NCBI GenBank assembly: GCA_030272585.1
Contig: BSYQ01000007.1
Span: forward strand, 5,522,001-5,586,000
Length of the DNA: 64,000 nucleotides
DNA from: Bryopsis sp. KO-2023
Taxonomy: Eukaryota > Chlorophyta > Ulvophyceae > Bryopsidales > Bryopsidaceae
Direction: 5' to 3'
A program made the position numbers and the translations under genes. The notes beneath the pieces are model-generated. The model was not told the DNA's origin, ran no database searches, and worked only from the letters and a program-made list of their open reading frames with translations. Of the stretch, positions 62,801 to 64,000 are shown piece by piece; position 1 is the first letter of the stretch, and every line of letters starts with the position of its first letter.

Positions 62801-63804
62801 CTCCTGCACTTCCTCTGCGGCAGGCTCCTCTTCCATTAACCCCAAATCCTCCTTTTCGACCTCCTCATCTTTCCCCTCCTCCTCCGGCCCCTCATTCGAG
62901 CTACCGGGTTTCTCCTCGATTTCACCGATTCCCACCACCTCCGGTATAGCCGGAATCGGAGCAAAATCCCCCCTCGGCTCCACTGACCTCACCAATTCTA
63001 AATCTAAACTGTCAGGTTCTGACGTACTTTCACACTCCTCCTCTTCGAAAGGCAGTTGAGGTTTTATCGGGGAGTGGTACATCGTTCTGCTGCGTGGCAG
63101 CGATGAGATTCTGCCCCCCGTGGAGGGCCCCCCACCAGTGGAGGCGCTGTCCGGGGAGTAGTTCTGGTAGTTATCCATGGACATGCACCTTGCAGTTCCA
63201 CCATAGCTGTTGCTGTGGTGAAGCGTCAGGCGGGGCACAGGAGAGCAGAAGCCTGTGCCACTGGAAATTTCTGACTGGGCAAAAAAAAAAGAAAAAAGGA
63301 CGACGTCATAGGTTAGAAACAAAGCAAATCAGCATTTTCATGGTTCAAGAAAATCACATGTTCCGTGGATGCTTTGGCTGAACGAAGGCATTTTTTCTGG
63401 GATGTGTTTGGTTGATTCACGCTCCCTCTAGTGAGTGTAAAGCCACATGCATGGTATGCATGACTGCCCAGCAAGCCCCTTGTCAGTTGGTAATCGCCTC
63501 AGACATTGAGTCCATGCATTTCAAATTCAAATTCTGCATCCATCGTACCTGTGTAAATGACTAAACACAAACACTTTTCTTTTCAGGGAGTTCGTTTTTT
63601 TTTGGGGGGGGGGAGGGGGGGAGGAGGGATGCCTCTTCATTGACTTACTTTGAGTGGACTTGAGATTTCCGTTTTGAAAGGTTCGTCCACCCCGGCGCCA
63701 ATCCTTGAAGTCCCATTTGAAGTAGCCCTTGACCCAAAGCTGGACACTTTTCCCATTTTCCCAAGTTCGTATGCATCATGAAATCTTGTCCGGACGTCAG
63801 GAGC
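59891..63804 (-). CDS. TKL/Raf-like protein kinase (5' end beyond the window)
   Basis: Resembles plant Raf-like MAPKKK-type kinases. Exons (minus): 63804-63649, 63274-62708, 62528-62207, 61882-61704, 61327-61199, 61061-60918, 60686-60384, 60154-59891; 687 aa in the window, N-terminus missing. N-terminal half: Ser/Gly-rich, then a strongly acidic Glu run, then Pro/Arg-rich sequence; no folded domain recognised. Kinase: ELGRGASGCVYLCRWRG (Gly loop), EVAVKEWF (Lys), AEMLGFLRHPCVISIYG, ATVAEFVLHGALG, SIIHFDLKAANLLCDL (HFD in place of HRD, as in plant Raf-like kinases), IADVGLSKKK (DVG in place of DFG), MRGTLPWMAPELF, VDVYSYAIVLWEIWTLGEDP, RPSFAQITKDL. The kinase domain is C-terminal and ends at VDFEMV. 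The junction at 60686 has an alternative acceptor upstream. All phases are consistent. Confidence 0.88.
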
Positions 63805-64000
63805 CTTGCACACATGCAAAAAATAAATATATAAATTGATAATAAATAAACAAATCCCCACAAACCCAACACATTTCACGACATTTGTCTTTCTCAGAAA
63901 TGGAGGCATTATTAATAATTGGACTTTTGTAAGAATTTAAACTCTTTCATTGAAAAGATTATTTGGGGCTCAAATACTCCCCAAACAATGGAATAATCTA

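Noticed and set aside
62748..63059. Ser-rich + strand frame of 103 codons
   Set aside because: Antisense to the Glu-rich part of the TKL kinase exon 63274-62708.

Overview
This is nuclear DNA from an intron-rich eukaryote. Every gene I could identify is cut by GT-AG introns of about 50-600 bp, up to 16 exons per gene. Exon phases join exactly, and most gene 5' ends lie in GC/CpG-rich stretches between polypyrimidine/polypurine-rich noncoding DNA. The gene set is that of a photosynthetic protist: a CbbY-type HAD protein of plastid type, a P-type PPR-SMR protein and a plant-like Raf/TKL kinase sit beside a class I cyclic-nucleotide phosphodiesterase and an Argonaute relic. A chlorarachniophyte or another secondary alga would fit; this is inference from gene content, not a match to a known genome.

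Layout. 1-2.6 kb: low-complexity spacer. 2.6-6.05 kb (-): cyclic-nucleotide phosphodiesterase, head-to-head across a GC-rich promoter region with 7.4-10.9 kb (+): two aldo-keto reductase modules that probably form one bidomain gene. 11.5 kb (+): small membrane/acidic ORF. 13.2-15.0 kb (-): GAR1, head-to-head with 15.2-18.1 kb (+): a CbbY-like HAD protein lacking catalytic residues. 19.1-19.5 kb (-): short coiled-coil protein with introns after its stop codon, head-to-head with 20.0-24.05 kb (+): DNA polymerase delta subunit 2. 24.19-25.32 kb: a complete miniature LTR retroelement (TRIM) with two identical 143-bp LTRs and a 4-bp target duplication. 26.1-28.3 kb (+): CCR4/EEP-family nuclease. 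29.25-29.7 kb (-): possible small membrane protein. 29.9-31.5 kb (+): Argonaute PIWI-domain pseudogene with two frameshifts and no upstream domains.

31.5-42.2 kb is a gene desert with strong strand asymmetry (the + strand is C/T/A-rich and G-poor for about 7 kb). 42.2-44.7 kb (-): cyclin. 44.9-47.6 kb (-): PPR-SMR protein. 49.5-55.2 kb (-): an Mps1/TTK-type kinase with an N-terminal TPR region, 16 exons. 56.0-56.6 kb (+): ankyrin-repeat exons. 59.9 kb to beyond 63.8 kb (-): TKL/Raf-like kinase whose 5' end lies past the window edge.

The genes do not form one pathway. Cell-cycle and replication functions (cyclin, Mps1, POLD2), RNA functions (GAR1, PPR-SMR, EEP nuclease, Argonaute relic) and signalling (PDE, TKL kinase) are interspersed. 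All exon coordinates were derived by hand from splice signals, phase and remembered family motifs; no alignment or transcript data were available.
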